In this document: positions 8,611 to 17,923 of the stretch, in pieces
Numbering within the stretch: position 1 is the stretch's first letter
Layout of the letters: every line of letters begins with the position of its first letter
Source: an uncultured Clostridia bacterium
GTDB lineage: Bacteria > Bacillota > Clostridia > TANB77 > CAG-508
Assembly: GCA_947631385.1 (NCBI GenBank)
Contig: CANRLE010000002.1
Coordinates: 1 to 58,466, forward strand
DNA length: 58,466 nt
Direction of reading: 5' to 3'
Notes under the pieces: model-generated
Seen by the model: the letters and a program-made list of their open reading frames with translations, nothing else
Databases searched by the model: none
Told to the model about the DNA's origin: nothing
Translations under genes and position numbers: made by a program

Positions 8611-9651
8611 ATGAAAAAATTTTATGAAGCAAAAAAAATATATGATATAATGATGTTAATTTTAGAAAAAATAGGTTTAAAAGAAGAAGATAGGAATATT
8701 ATAGCTTCATGTTATATAGAAGCTGATTTGGCAGGAGTGAAAACACATGGTGTAAATATTTTTCCAACACATGTAGAAAAGTTTGAAAATAAAGTATATA
8801 ATGTAAATCCAAACTTAAAAATAATTCGAGAAACAGATAATTTTAAGGTTTTAGATGGTGATGAAGCTATAGGACCAGTTAGTGCTTATAAAACAATGAA
8901 AATTGCTGTAGACAAAGCTAGGACAACAGGAGTTTTTACATGCTTTTTAAGAAATACGAATACAATAGGTCCAGCTTTTTTTTATAATAATATAGCTATA
9001 GAAGACGAAATGATAGGAATTACTTTATCTAATTCTCCAGCAGCTATGGCTCCAACAAATGGAAAACAAAAACTAATAGGAACAAATCCTTTAGCTATAT
9101 CAATACCAGCGGGACAAGAAAATCCAATAATTTATGATATTGCAACAAGCGAAGTTGCAAAGTCAAAGATAAAGCAAGCATTAATAGAAAATAAACAAAT
9201 TCCGATTGGTTGGGCTATTGATAAAGAGGGAAATCCTACGCAAGATCCTGAAAAAGCATTAAATGGATTAATTTTACCCATGGCAGGGTATAAAGGTTAT
9301 GGACTCGCAATGTGTATAGATATTTTAACAGGGCTTATCTCCGGAGGGGCTTATTTAGATAAAGTAGGGAAATTTTATGGTAATGATAAATGCATGAATA
9401 TTGGAGCTACTTTTATAGCAATTAATCCTAAATTAATATTTGGAGAAGACTTTTATAAAAATATAGATGAATATATAAAGACAATAAAACAAAGTGAAGT
9501 AATAGATAAAAATGTTCCTATATCTATTCCGGGAGAAAATAGAATGAAAAATAAAATAATAAATGAACAAAAAGGAATAGAACTAAATGTTGAAACAATA
9601 CAAAGATTAAAAGCATATATAAAATATTACAATATAAATGCTAAACTATAA
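8611..9651 (+). CDS. Ldh-family (malate/L-lactate/ureidoglycolate) NAD(P)-dependent oxidoreductase
   Basis: A 346-residue member of the family typified by YbiC, YiaK and MdhL, which oxidise or reduce 2-hydroxy/2-keto acids. Typical features are the N-terminal helical region with ADLAGVKTHGVNIFP containing the catalytic His, the substrate loop SPAAMAPTNGKQKLIGTNP, and the cofactor segment LPMAGYKGYGLAMCIDILTG. Family length is about 330-360. It is paired with the HpcH-type aldolase upstream, so it may reduce or oxidise the aldolase product or its keto-acid precursor before incorporation into the glycan. It lies in the polysaccharide operon with no promoter of its own. Confidence 0.85.
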   Translation: MKKFYEAKKIYDIMMLILEKIGLKEEDRNIIASCYIEADLAGVKTHGVNIFPTHVEKFENKVYNVNPNLKIIRETDNFKVLDGDEAIGPVSAYKTMKIAVDKARTTGVFTCFLRNTNTIGPAFFYNNIAIEDEMIGITLSNSPAAMAPTNGKQKLIGTNPLAISIPAGQENPIIYDIATSEVAKSKIKQALIENKQIPIGWAIDKEGNPTQDPEKALNGLILPMAGYKGYGLAMCIDILTGLISGGAYLDKVGKFYGNDKCMNIGATFIAINPKLIFGEDFYKNIDEYIKTIKQSEVIDKNVPISIPGENRMKNKIINEQKGIELNVETIQRLKAYIKYYNINAKL

Positions 9652-9664
9652 AGAGGAGAAAAAT

Positions 9665-10684
9665 ATGGAAAGTGTTAAAGAAAAGAATAAATTATATTTT
9701 ATAACATTTTTGCAAGTGATAGGACCAATATTTGTTATCTTAGGGCATGCTAAAAATGGATTACCATATAATATTTTTTTGCAAGGAATGAGAACTTTTA
9801 TTTATGTATTTCATATGCCATTATTTTTCTTTATTTCTTCATATCTATTCTCTTATAAAAATGGAATGAGAGATATTAGCTATAATGAATGGATAAAAAA
9901 GAAATTTTGGAGACTTATATTTCCATATGTAGTTATTAATTTAATTTTCATTTTACCTAAAGTTTTGCTATCCGGCTTTACGCAAGACAAATTAGACTTT
10001 TCTTTAGATACATTTATTACATTGTGTATCAATCCTAGAGAAAATATATTAGGTCATTTATGGTTTTTATTTGCTTTATTTGAAATGTATTTAATTTCAC
10101 CATTATGGAATTATATGATTAAAAATAAAGAAAACAAAAAAATTTGGATTATTGCATTTATTATATGTGTTTGTTTGCGAATGTTACCACAGATTACAAA
10201 TATTCTGTCTATTAATGATTTATTTAATAATTTATTATTTTTTTTAATGGGGTTATATATAGGAACGATACCAGTAAAAGAACTTGAAAAAAAATCAGAT
10301 AAAAAAAATTTATGTATATATTTAATTATATACATATTATCATTAGTAGTATGGTTAATTTGGAAAAATGAATTAACTACAACTATTTTATGTATAATAA
10401 CATTATTATTATTACTAAAATTACCGATAGCATTAAAAATAAAAAATAATACTTTAAATGATTTAGGGAAATATTCATATACAATATATATATTACATTG
10501 GCCAGCTATGTTAAGTATTAGAATTTTATTATTTCAAATTATGCATGTTGATTATAGAATAACATCAGCTGCAATGGTTGTGGGGGGGGCATTTGCTCCG
10601 ATATTTATTGCAAAAATATATGAAAAAGTAAAACAAAAAAAGAATTTTGAATCAAAAATAATATATTATTTATTAGGAATATGA
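9665..10684 (+). CDS. Acyltransferase 3 family membrane protein
   Basis: A polytopic membrane protein of about 339 residues with roughly ten hydrophobic segments, resembling integral-membrane O-acetyltransferases that decorate exopolysaccharides. The first segment contains QVIGPIFVILGHA, placing the conserved His of the family, and MRTFIYVFHMPLFFFISSYLF follows in pieces typical of the group. I chose the ATG at 9665 because AGAGGAG lies seven bases upstream, whereas an upstream in-frame ATG at 9638 lies inside the preceding gene without a binding site. Acetyl or a similar acyl group would come from acetyl-CoA. The next gene begins eight bases after the stop. Confidence 0.85.
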   Translation: MESVKEKNKLYFITFLQVIGPIFVILGHAKNGLPYNIFLQGMRTFIYVFHMPLFFFISSYLFSYKNGMRDISYNEWIKKKFWRLIFPYVVINLIFILPKVLLSGFTQDKLDFSLDTFITLCINPRENILGHLWFLFALFEMYLISPLWNYMIKNKENKKIWIIAFIICVCLRMLPQITNILSINDLFNNLLFFLMGLYIGTIPVKELEKKSDKKNLCIYLIIYILSLVVWLIWKNELTTTILCIITLLLLLKLPIALKIKNNTLNDLGKYSYTIYILHWPAMLSIRILLFQIMHVDYRITSAAMVVGGAFAPIFIAKIYEKVKQKKNFESKIIYYLLGI

Positions 10685-10691
10685 GGTAAAT

Positions 10692-11846
10692 ATGAAAAAA
10701 AAGAAAATTCTATTAGTAGCAACTGTACAAAGTCATATATGTCAATTTCATTTGCCATTAATAGACATGTTGCATAAAAAAGGATATGAAGTTCATGTTG
10801 CTGCTAAAGATAATTTAAATCAAAAAAAAGGATTAAAACTAGAAAATGCTGATAAAGTATTTAATGTACCTTTTGAAAGATCACCTTTTAAAAAGGAAAA
10901 TATAGAAGCATATAGGCAAATGAAAAAAATAATAAAGGAAAATGGGTATGATATTATACATTGTAATACTCCTATGGGAGGAGTTATAGCTAGATTAGCA
11001 GGAAGAAAGTATAGAAAAAATGGAACTAAAATAATATATACTGCACATGGTTTTCACTTTTTTAAAGGAGCGAAAAAAATAAATTGGTTAATATATTATC
11101 CAATAGAGAAATACTTATCAAAATATACTGATTATCTGATTACGATGAATGAAGAAGATTATGAAATAGCGAAAAAAAAATTTAAACATACAAATGTTGC
11201 ATATACACATGGAGTTGGAGTGAAAGAACAAAAATTCCTGTTTAATATGACAAAACAACAAGAAGAAGACTTAAAAAAAGAATTAGAATTGCAGGATGAT
11301 GATTTTATAATTATATATGTGGCAGAATTAACAGCTAGAAAAAATCATTATATGATTTTAAATATAATGAAAGAATTATACAAGGAAAAAGAAAATATAA
11401 AATTGTTGTTAGTGGGTAATGGACCATTAGAGGGAGAATATAAACAGTTCATTAAAAATAATAGTTTAGAGCATAATGTAAAAATGTTAGGATATAGAAT
11501 AGATGTACCTCAATTAATGAATATATCCACAATAGCTGTTTCAACTTCAAGACAAGAAGGACTTCCAGTAAATGTAATGGAGGCAATGATAACAGGATTA
11601 CCAGATGTCGTAACAGCTTGCAGGGGAAATAGAGATTTAATACAAAATAATATAAATGGATATCTAGTAGAAATAAATGATATTAAAGGTATGAAAAATA
11701 AAATATTAGATTTGTATAAAGATAAAGAATTGAGAAAAAAGATGGGAAATAATTCTAAAAAGTTAATTAAACCATATTTATTAGAAAATGTTATTAAAGA
11801 ATTGGAAGAAATATATGTAAATATATGGAGAAAAGATGAGCAATGA
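10692..11846 (+). CDS. Family 4 glycosyltransferase
   Basis: A 384-residue GT-B fold enzyme. The N-terminal domain starts LLVATVQSHICQFHLPL and includes IHCNTPMGGVIARLAGR and YTAHGFHFF, the pattern of CapM/EpsD-like capsule transferases. The C-terminal nucleotide-binding domain shows IYVAELTARKNH, LLVGNGPLE and the retaining GT4 motif RQEGLPVNVMEAM at about 290-302. In relatives the next stretch usually reads GLPVV; here it is GLPDVVTACRGNRDLI, a small deviation. The gene overlaps the next start by four bases (ATGA). It would transfer a hexose to the growing lipid-linked oligosaccharide; donor and acceptor are not readable. Confidence 0.88.
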   Translation: MKKKKILLVATVQSHICQFHLPLIDMLHKKGYEVHVAAKDNLNQKKGLKLENADKVFNVPFERSPFKKENIEAYRQMKKIIKENGYDIIHCNTPMGGVIARLAGRKYRKNGTKIIYTAHGFHFFKGAKKINWLIYYPIEKYLSKYTDYLITMNEEDYEIAKKKFKHTNVAYTHGVGVKEQKFLFNMTKQQEEDLKKELELQDDDFIIIYVAELTARKNHYMILNIMKELYKEKENIKLLLVGNGPLEGEYKQFIKNNSLEHNVKMLGYRIDVPQLMNISTIAVSTSRQEGLPVNVMEAMITGLPDVVTACRGNRDLIQNNINGYLVEINDIKGMKNKILDLYKDKELRKKMGNNSKKLIKPYLLENVIKELEEIYVNIWRKDEQ

Positions 11847-13073
11847 AAAGAAAAAAGAAGTTATTGTTTATGTTAGTTATAATTGTTATTATAATATGTG
11901 GAATGTTTTTTTTACATGGTGAAACAATAAAAAAAATTGATTATGATGTAAGAAAGAGTATGTATGGTGAACCGATTAATATAGAAAATGGAATGATTAA
12001 TAATGAATTTTTTGACATAAGAAAAGATGGAACAAATGCAAAACAAACCACAGATGGAATTAATGAAGCAATTAAATATGCAAATGATAATAATATAGTA
12101 AATATACAATTAGAAAATGGTAGATATTTAATTAATGGAGAAGTTGAAAATACAACATATAAAAATGAAAAGAAAGGTATAATACTACAATCCAATATTA
12201 ATCTTAATTTGAATCGGATCACAATTAATACATGAAACAAATGATAAAGAAATGTATACTATTATAAGTGTTTATGATGTAGAGAATGTTAAAGTGTCAA
12301 ATGGGATATTAATTGGTGATAAAGATAGCCATAATTATAATAATAATTCAGGTTCTAGCCATGGATGGGGATATGGTGTAGATGTAAAAGCTAGTGAGAA
12401 TGTTGAAATAAATTCACTTCAGATATATAATATGACTGGTGATGGAATAGCAGTTAGTAATTTGCCAGCTACAAGTACTAAATCAAATAAAAGAAGGACA
12501 ACTATGAATTTGTCAATACATAATTGTAATATATATAATAATCGAAGACAAGGAATAAGTATAATTTGTGGTGAAAATATAAAAATATATCAAAATGAAA
12601 TCCATGATATTGAGGGAACATTGCCACAATCAGCAATAGATTTAGAAACTAATGCTGATGTAAATCAAAAAATTGATAATATAGAAATTTATAACAATAA
12701 AATATACAATTTAAACAAAAAGAGTCAGTTTGCTATTATTACTTATTACAATATATATAATGTTAGTATATATAATAACGAAATAGATGGAAGAATAATT
12801 ATATATGAAATAAATAATAATTTAGAAATAAAAAATAATTTAGTAAGAAATGGAGAAATACTTGCTAAAATTTCAAGAAAAAACTCAATAAGAAATAATA
12901 TTACAATAGAAGAGAATGAATTAAATAAATCAAATATTAATATTTATGATACAAAGTATATTACAATTATTAATAATATATTAAAAGATAGTGAAATTTA
13001 TTATGAAAATTGTGAAGAAGTAAATATAGAAAATAATACTAAAAATAAAAAAGTAGGAGAAGAAAATGAGTGA
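11843..13073 (+). CDS. Membrane-anchored right-handed beta-helix (pectate-lyase-like) protein, split by an in-frame CGG (+1 shift)
   Basis: Two overlapping reading frames (11843-12235 and the frame of 12252-13073) together encode about 409 residues. An N-terminal membrane anchor (about 5-23) precedes a FDIRKDGT...TTDGINEAI segment typical of pectate-lyase-like proteins, then repeated short strand-turn coils rich in Asn and Ile (NVEINSLQIYN, NISIYNNEI types) expected of a parallel beta-helix. Such proteins in exopolysaccharide loci are lyases, hydrolases or epimerases acting on the polymer outside the membrane. At 12215 an in-frame CGG breaks the frame; reading AAT-C-GGA-TCA with one base skipped gives LNLNGSQLIHE and continues without another defect. 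No other lesion is seen, so it may be translated by frameshifting. Confidence 0.75.
12215..12218 (+). other. +1 frameshift site 1 (in-frame CGG followed by A)
   Basis: In the upstream frame the codons are TTG AAT CGG ATC and a TGA follows six codons later. Dropping the C gives TTG AAT GGA TCA CAA and joins the downstream frame, which is closed upstream by a TGA at 12210-12212. The window in which the shift can occur is therefore only a few codons wide and includes the CGG. There is no homopolymer at the site. Confidence 0.8.
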
Positions 13074-14395
13074 GAATAAGGAAAAAATAGGATTAATAAT
13101 TCCAGCTTGTTCAGATTTAAATAGGGGAGATCAAGCATTAGTTTTAGAAACGATGAGAGTAATGAAAAAAGCTTTACAAATAAAAAAAGTTTATATGATG
13201 TCTAATAATGAAGTGAATCAATGTGAAAAATTTGGATTGACACCATTTAAAAGCATATTGAAACATCCATCTAGAGCTACAAAACATACAAGTAACTTAA
13301 AGTATAATAAAATGCTAAAATTAAAGTGGGGAATAGTAGCATCTTTTGATTTTATTGTTTCAATGATGTTGTTAAATAATATAACAAGGAATATAATAAA
13401 AGTATTTTTAAATAAAGAAACCAAAGAATCTTTGAGATTATATGAAAAAGCTGATGCTATATTTGTTAAAGGTCGGAGGTTTTATGCATGATTATGCAGG
13501 TGGAATAATTGGGAGATATACTATGTATTATCAATTATTCCATATAAGATTAGCATTAAAAATGAAAAAACCAGTATATATTATGCCAAATTCATTTGGA
13601 CCTTTTAAAAGTCAAAAAAATGTAAAAATACTAAATAAAATATTAGACAAATGTAAATTTATATCTGCAAGAGAAAGTATCTCTGCAAGTAAAACATCAA
13701 ATGGTTTAAATAGAGATATTCCATTATTTCCAGACTTAGGATTTTTTTTACAAGGAGAAGAAAAACAGAACATAGAAAAATATTTAGAGAAATACAGTAT
13801 AAATTTACATGAAGAAAAATATGTTGCAATTACAGCTAGACCATATCGTTTTTATAATACAGAAAATCCAGAATATAGATATGAAATGTATAAGCAAAGT
13901 TTTGTACAAATAATAGAATATATTTCTTCTTTAGGTTATGTACCACTTTTAGTTGTGCATACAAGAGCACAAAATAATCATGAAAATGATGAGATATGTA
14001 TTCAAGAAATAGTTAAATGTTTGAGCAAGAATTGCAAATATATAATTATTAAAGATGATGATCTCACTTGTAGAGATTTAAAAACTATATATGGTATATG
14101 TGATGCTATTATTGGAACACGTTTTCATTCTGTAATATTTTCTATAGACAATGGTGTTCCAGCTATTGCTGTTACGTATGGAGGAAATAAGGGACAAGGT
14201 ATAATGAAAGATATGGGATTAGAAGAATATGCTATAAAAATAGAGGAAATGAATTATGAAACATTGAAAGCAAAGTTTGATAAACTACTATTAGATAAAG
14301 AAGAAATAAAAATAAAAATTAATAATTATATAGAAAAGTCAAATGTCGAGTATGAAAAAATGATAAAAGAGATACAGATGTTGGAGGAAAATTAA
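13066..14395 (+). CDS. Polysaccharide pyruvyl transferase family protein, split by an in-frame CGG (+1 shift)
   Basis: Joined across the break at 13474 this encodes about 442 residues, the usual length of the family. The first part begins IGLIIPACSDLNRGDQALVLETM, and the family glycine motif appears exactly at the join: reading AAA GGT C GGA GGT TTT as Lys-Gly-Gly-Gly-Phe restores KGGGFMHDYAGG. The second part contains YIMPNSFGPFKS, ISARESIS, a HTRAQNNHEND segment and GTRFHSVIFSI, the usual C-terminal signature. Members transfer pyruvate from phosphoenolpyruvate to hexoses as a ketal, or are related glycan enzymes. It overlaps the upstream gene by eight bases. Apart from the single extra base the gene is intact. 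Confidence 0.85.
13474..13477 (+). other. +1 frameshift site 2 (in-frame CGG followed by A)
   Basis: The upstream frame reads GTT AAA GGT CGG AGG TTT TAT GCA TGA. Skipping one base at the CGG gives GTT AAA GGT GGA GGT TTT ATG CAT, which restores the triple-glycine motif conserved in the pyruvyl transferase family. This is the site where protein conservation best supports glycine as the residue decoded from CGGA. Confidence 0.85.
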
Positions 14396-15562
14396 ATGAA
14401 AGCTGTATTTTTCCATGGTGCTAAGTTAAAATATGATGAAGGCACAAAAATGTATTATACTTCTGGAGGTTTAAATAAACAATTTTTATCAAAGTACCTA
14501 AAATATTTTGACAATATTACCTTAGTAACGAGAAAAGTGAAACTAAAAGAAGAGGAAAGGCAAAAAGTGGGTATTTGTTCAGGGAAAAATATATTTTTTA
14601 GTCCAATAGAAAATTTTAATACGATGAAATTATTATTGGGAAAATATAATAAGAAGATAGAGCAAGAAATCACAAAAAATGAATTTGTTATTGTAAGAAT
14701 GCCAAGTTTTATAAGTGTTGTTGCCATGCATTATGCTATAAAATTGCATAAGAATTATATGGTAGAGATGGTAGGATGTCCATGGGATGCATTTTGGAAT
14801 TATGGAAATATTAAAGGAAAAGTAATTGCTCCCATTATGTACATAATTACAAAATATTATTTAAAAAAAGCTAAAAATGTAATATATGTGTCAAATGAGT
14901 TTTTGCAAAAAAGATATCCAAATAATCATAATAATATAGGATGTTCAGATGTAAATTTGCTATATATTGATGAAAAAAAAATAGAAGAGAGAATACAAAA
15001 AATTCATAATAAATCAAATGATGAAAAAGTTAAATTAGGATTAATTGGTTCATTGGATGTAAATTTCAAGGGTCATAGAATAGCAATTAAGGCTTTAAAG
15101 TTATTAAATAATGATAATATAGAATTACATTTTTTGGGAAGCGGAAAAAAAGAAAGATGGGAGAAACTGGCTAAAAAATATAGTGTGGAAAAACAAGTAT
15201 ATTTTGATGGAACTCTTCCAGGAGGGGAAAAAGTATATCAGTGGATGGATGAATTAGACTTGTATTTAATTCCAAGTCTTCAAGAAGGTTTACCAAGAGC
15301 CTTAGTGGAAGCTATGAGTAGAGCTTGTCCGGTAATAGGTGCAAATACTGGTGGGATTCCAGAATTAATAGGGAAAGAGTATATTTATGGAAAAAAAGAA
15401 GCAAAAAAATTAGCAAATATGATTAAGAGTATAGTGTATAATAAAAAAGAATTAATAAAAATGGCGAAAAATAATTTTAAAAAGAGTTTAGAATTTGAAA
15501 GTAATAAATTAGAAAATAAAAGAAATAAATTTATAAAAGATATTTTAGACTATAATAAGTAG
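14396..15562 (+). CDS. Family 4 glycosyltransferase
   Basis: A 388-residue GT-B enzyme starting directly after the stop codon of the pyruvyl transferase gene. The N-terminal half binds the acceptor (VEMVGCPWDAFWNYG, YYLKKAKNVIYVSNEF), and the C-terminal half shows LGLIGSLDVNFKGH, LHFLGSGKKE, FDGTLPGGEKVYQWM, and the GT4 signature SLQEGLPRALVEAMSRACP with its two glutamates at about 300-308, then GANTGGIPELI. It lengthens the lipid-linked repeat unit at the cytoplasmic membrane face. The sugar donor cannot be inferred from the sequence. Confidence 0.88.
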   Translation: MKAVFFHGAKLKYDEGTKMYYTSGGLNKQFLSKYLKYFDNITLVTRKVKLKEEERQKVGICSGKNIFFSPIENFNTMKLLLGKYNKKIEQEITKNEFVIVRMPSFISVVAMHYAIKLHKNYMVEMVGCPWDAFWNYGNIKGKVIAPIMYIITKYYLKKAKNVIYVSNEFLQKRYPNNHNNIGCSDVNLLYIDEKKIEERIQKIHNKSNDEKVKLGLIGSLDVNFKGHRIAIKALKLLNNDNIELHFLGSGKKERWEKLAKKYSVEKQVYFDGTLPGGEKVYQWMDELDLYLIPSLQEGLPRALVEAMSRACPVIGANTGGIPELIGKEYIYGKKEAKKLANMIKSIVYNKKELIKMAKNNFKKSLEFESNKLENKRNKFIKDILDYNK

Positions 15563-15571
15563 GAGGAAATC

Positions 15572-16691
15572 GTGCAAGAATACACAAATATTATTTATGT
15601 AATAACTATAATATTAGCTAGTTTATTAGCTGGAATAGCACAAATATTAGCAAAAGATAAAAATGGAAAATATAAATTGAATCGTTTTTTTTGGATAGCT
15701 TCTATGATAGTATTAATTTTTATAATGGGATTTAGAAATATAGGGGTTGGAATAGATGATTTATCATATCAGAGAATTTTTAATAAGGTAAGGAATATAC
15801 GGACCAATACAACATTTTTTTAATACAACGATGGAGCCTGGTTATTTAATGCTAAATTATGTAGTGGGAATATTTACTGATAATTTTCAAGTTTTGATAG
15901 TTATAATTTCAATTATTGGAATTTCATTTTTTTATAAAGCATTAGAATATGAAAGAAAAAATATCAATTTAGGTTTAAGTGTATTTTTATTTACTAGTAT
16001 ATTTTATTTTTATTACATAGGAATTATGAGATTATTTATTGCTGCAAGCATTACGGCTTTTGCTTTTAGATATGTAGCAGAAAAAAAGACTATAAGATAT
16101 ATTATTTGGATTTTAATAGCTACAATGTTTCATTATTCAGCATTATTTATGCTATTTTTAGTATATTTCTCAACAGAAAAAGAAGAAAAACAAAGAAAAA
16201 TGAAAAATATTATTTTGTTAGTTACAGTAGCAATGCCAATTATAATATACATTGTATCTAAATTTATATTTCCGAATATGGGAGCGAGATATAGCGAAAA
16301 TTATACAACTTTAAATGATTTAAAATTTTCTATTAATCAATTTGATAAATTACCTATTGTATTGTTAGCTTTTTTCCTATATAATGATATGAAAAAACAA
16401 AACAGATATATAAAAATTTATATCGTAATGTATACTTTAGCTATTGTAATAGGAATTTATTCTACTGTACTTAGTATAGGAAGAATTCAATGGTATTTAA
16501 GTTATGTAATTTGTATAATTTTTCCACAGATAGTAAGAACGGTTTTAAATTCTAAATTTAAAAATTTTGTAGTATTATTAATACCTCTTATTATAATGTA
16601 TGGTAGTATTTATGCATATCGAATTATTTATCTTGAGCCTACTTTTTATGGAATTAGAAATTATAGTAATATATTTTTTATAAATAAGTGA
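15572..16691 (+). CDS. EpsG-family polysaccharide polymerase, split by an in-frame CGG (+1 shift)
   Basis: Two frames, 15572-15823 and the frame of 15831-16691, join into about 372 residues, the normal size for EpsG-like proteins. It is a polytopic membrane protein with about ten hydrophobic segments. FRNIGVGIDDLSYQRIF before the break and MEPGYLMLNYVV after it are the typical EpsG pair. At 15800 the codons AAT ATA CGG ACC lead to a TAA; skipping one base gives AAT ATA GGA CCA ATA CAA CAT and the protein continues. EpsG-type proteins polymerise repeat units outside the membrane in Wzy-like pathways. The start is GTG after TAGGAGGAAATC. Confidence 0.85.
15800..15803 (+). other. +1 frameshift site 3 (in-frame CGG followed by A)
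   Basis: The upstream frame reads AAT ATA CGG ACC AAT ACA ACA TTT TTT TAA. Skipping one base at CGG gives AAT ATA GGA CCA ATA CAA CAT TTT TTT AAT ACA, leading into the conserved EPGY segment. A seven-T run lies 20 bases further on, but using it instead would leave several non-conserved residues; the CGG position gives the better protein. Confidence 0.75.
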
Positions 16692-16699
16692 GAAAGGAG

Positions 16700-17923
16700 A
16701 TGTACTATTTTAGTACAATTATAAATATGGCTAATTATATATTTTATGATGGAGAATTATTAGAAAGAGCAGGAGGACCATCTACATATTTATATAATTT
16801 AAGAGAAGGTATAAAAAAATATAATTCACAAGAGATTGAATTTATTACTAGAGTTAAGGAACAAAAATATAAAAAGGCTAGTTTTTATAAGCTATTGAAA
16901 CAAAGAGGAATAGAAACTTTTCCAAAAATGTATGAAAAAATAATGATAAAACATCAAATGGATGAAAGTGAAATTTTTAAATCATTATCTCAAATTAATA
17001 ATATGGAATTAATACATTTCCATTCAACTTCAAACTATGTAAAAGCTAAAAAATATATAAAAAGAGATGTTATTACACTATTGACTTCACATTCTCCAGA
17101 GATAACATCAAAACAAGTAGCAAAATCTTTGAGCGATAAATATGATAAAGGAAAGTACCAGTTTCAAAAAATGGAAGATTTTTATTTTCATACTTACGAT
17201 GAAGTTGCATTTAAAGAAGCAGATGTATTAGTTTTTCCATCTCCAGAATCAATGGAACCATATTATGAGACATGTAATGAATTTGGAGAATGGGTAAAAA
17301 ATAAAAATATAAAATACATAATGACAGGCACTAAACCACTGCAATATAGAAAAAATAGAGAAGATTTTAGAAAAGAAAATAATATTCCAGAAGAAGCATT
17401 CGTTATAAGTTTTATAGGCAGACATAATGAAGTAAAAGGATACGATAATTTTATAAAAATTGCCGAAAAAGTTATGAAAAGAGAAAAAAATATTTATATT
17501 GTAACGGCAGGAATTGGTAATATACAATCACCTAAAGATGATAAATGGATAGATATAGGATGGACAAATGATCCGGGTAGTATTATAAATGCATCTGATT
17601 TGTTTATTTTATCAAATAGAAGAACTTATTTTGATTTAGTGTTATTGGAAGTGTTATCAATAGGAAAAACAAGTTTGGTTTCTAATACAGGAGGAAATAA
17701 AACTATAGAAAGATTATCAAATGGAGTAATTAAATATGATACAATTGAGGATGCAAGTAAAAAAATACTAGAATTATATAATAATAAAGATAAATTAAAA
17801 GATTTTGAAAGAGAAAACAGAAAGATATATAATCAATATTTTACAGTTGATGAGTTCACAAAAAATTATATAAAAATGATAGAAGAAATAAGAAAGGAAA
17901 ACAATTTTGAAACAAGAAAATAG
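16700..17923 (+). CDS. Family 4 glycosyltransferase
   Basis: A GT-B enzyme of about 400 residues with IFYDGELLERAGGPSTYLYNLREG near the N-terminus, IHFHSTSNY, LLTSHSPE, VFPSPESMEPY, ISFIGRHNEVKGYDNF, ADVLIL-like ASDLFILSNRRTYFDLVLLEVLS (the GT4 C-terminal E-x7-E region, here with FDLVLLE) and NTGGNKTI. The start is uncertain: GTG at 16688 overlaps the previous stop, ATG at 16700 follows AAAGGAG too closely, and ATG at 16727 gives the more typical N-terminus MANYIFYDGEL but lacks a nearby binding site. It is tightly linked to the genes on both sides and would add a sugar of the repeat unit. Confidence 0.82.
   Translation: MYYFSTIINMANYIFYDGELLERAGGPSTYLYNLREGIKKYNSQEIEFITRVKEQKYKKASFYKLLKQRGIETFPKMYEKIMIKHQMDESEIFKSLSQINNMELIHFHSTSNYVKAKKYIKRDVITLLTSHSPEITSKQVAKSLSDKYDKGKYQFQKMEDFYFHTYDEVAFKEADVLVFPSPESMEPYYETCNEFGEWVKNKNIKYIMTGTKPLQYRKNREDFRKENNIPEEAFVISFIGRHNEVKGYDNFIKIAEKVMKREKNIYIVTAGIGNIQSPKDDKWIDIGWTNDPGSIINASDLFILSNRRTYFDLVLLEVLSIGKTSLVSNTGGNKTIERLSNGVIKYDTIEDASKKILELYNNKDKLKDFERENRKIYNQYFTVDEFTKNYIKMIEEIRKENNFETRK

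Noticed and set aside
12252..13073. A separate gene starting at ATG 12252
   Set aside because: There is no ribosome site before it, it begins in the middle of the beta-helix domain, and the frame joins the upstream part cleanly at the CGG site.
13442..14395. An independent gene starting at ATG 13442 in the pyruvyl transferase
   Set aside because: The first residues before the glycine motif do not fit the family, and the frame of 13066 supplies the missing N-terminal domain.
11843..16691. Phase variation by homopolymer slippage as cause of the three frame breaks
   Set aside because: None of the three sites has a homopolymer or short repeat; the shared feature is the CGGA sequence. The T-run near 15817 is downstream of the best join.
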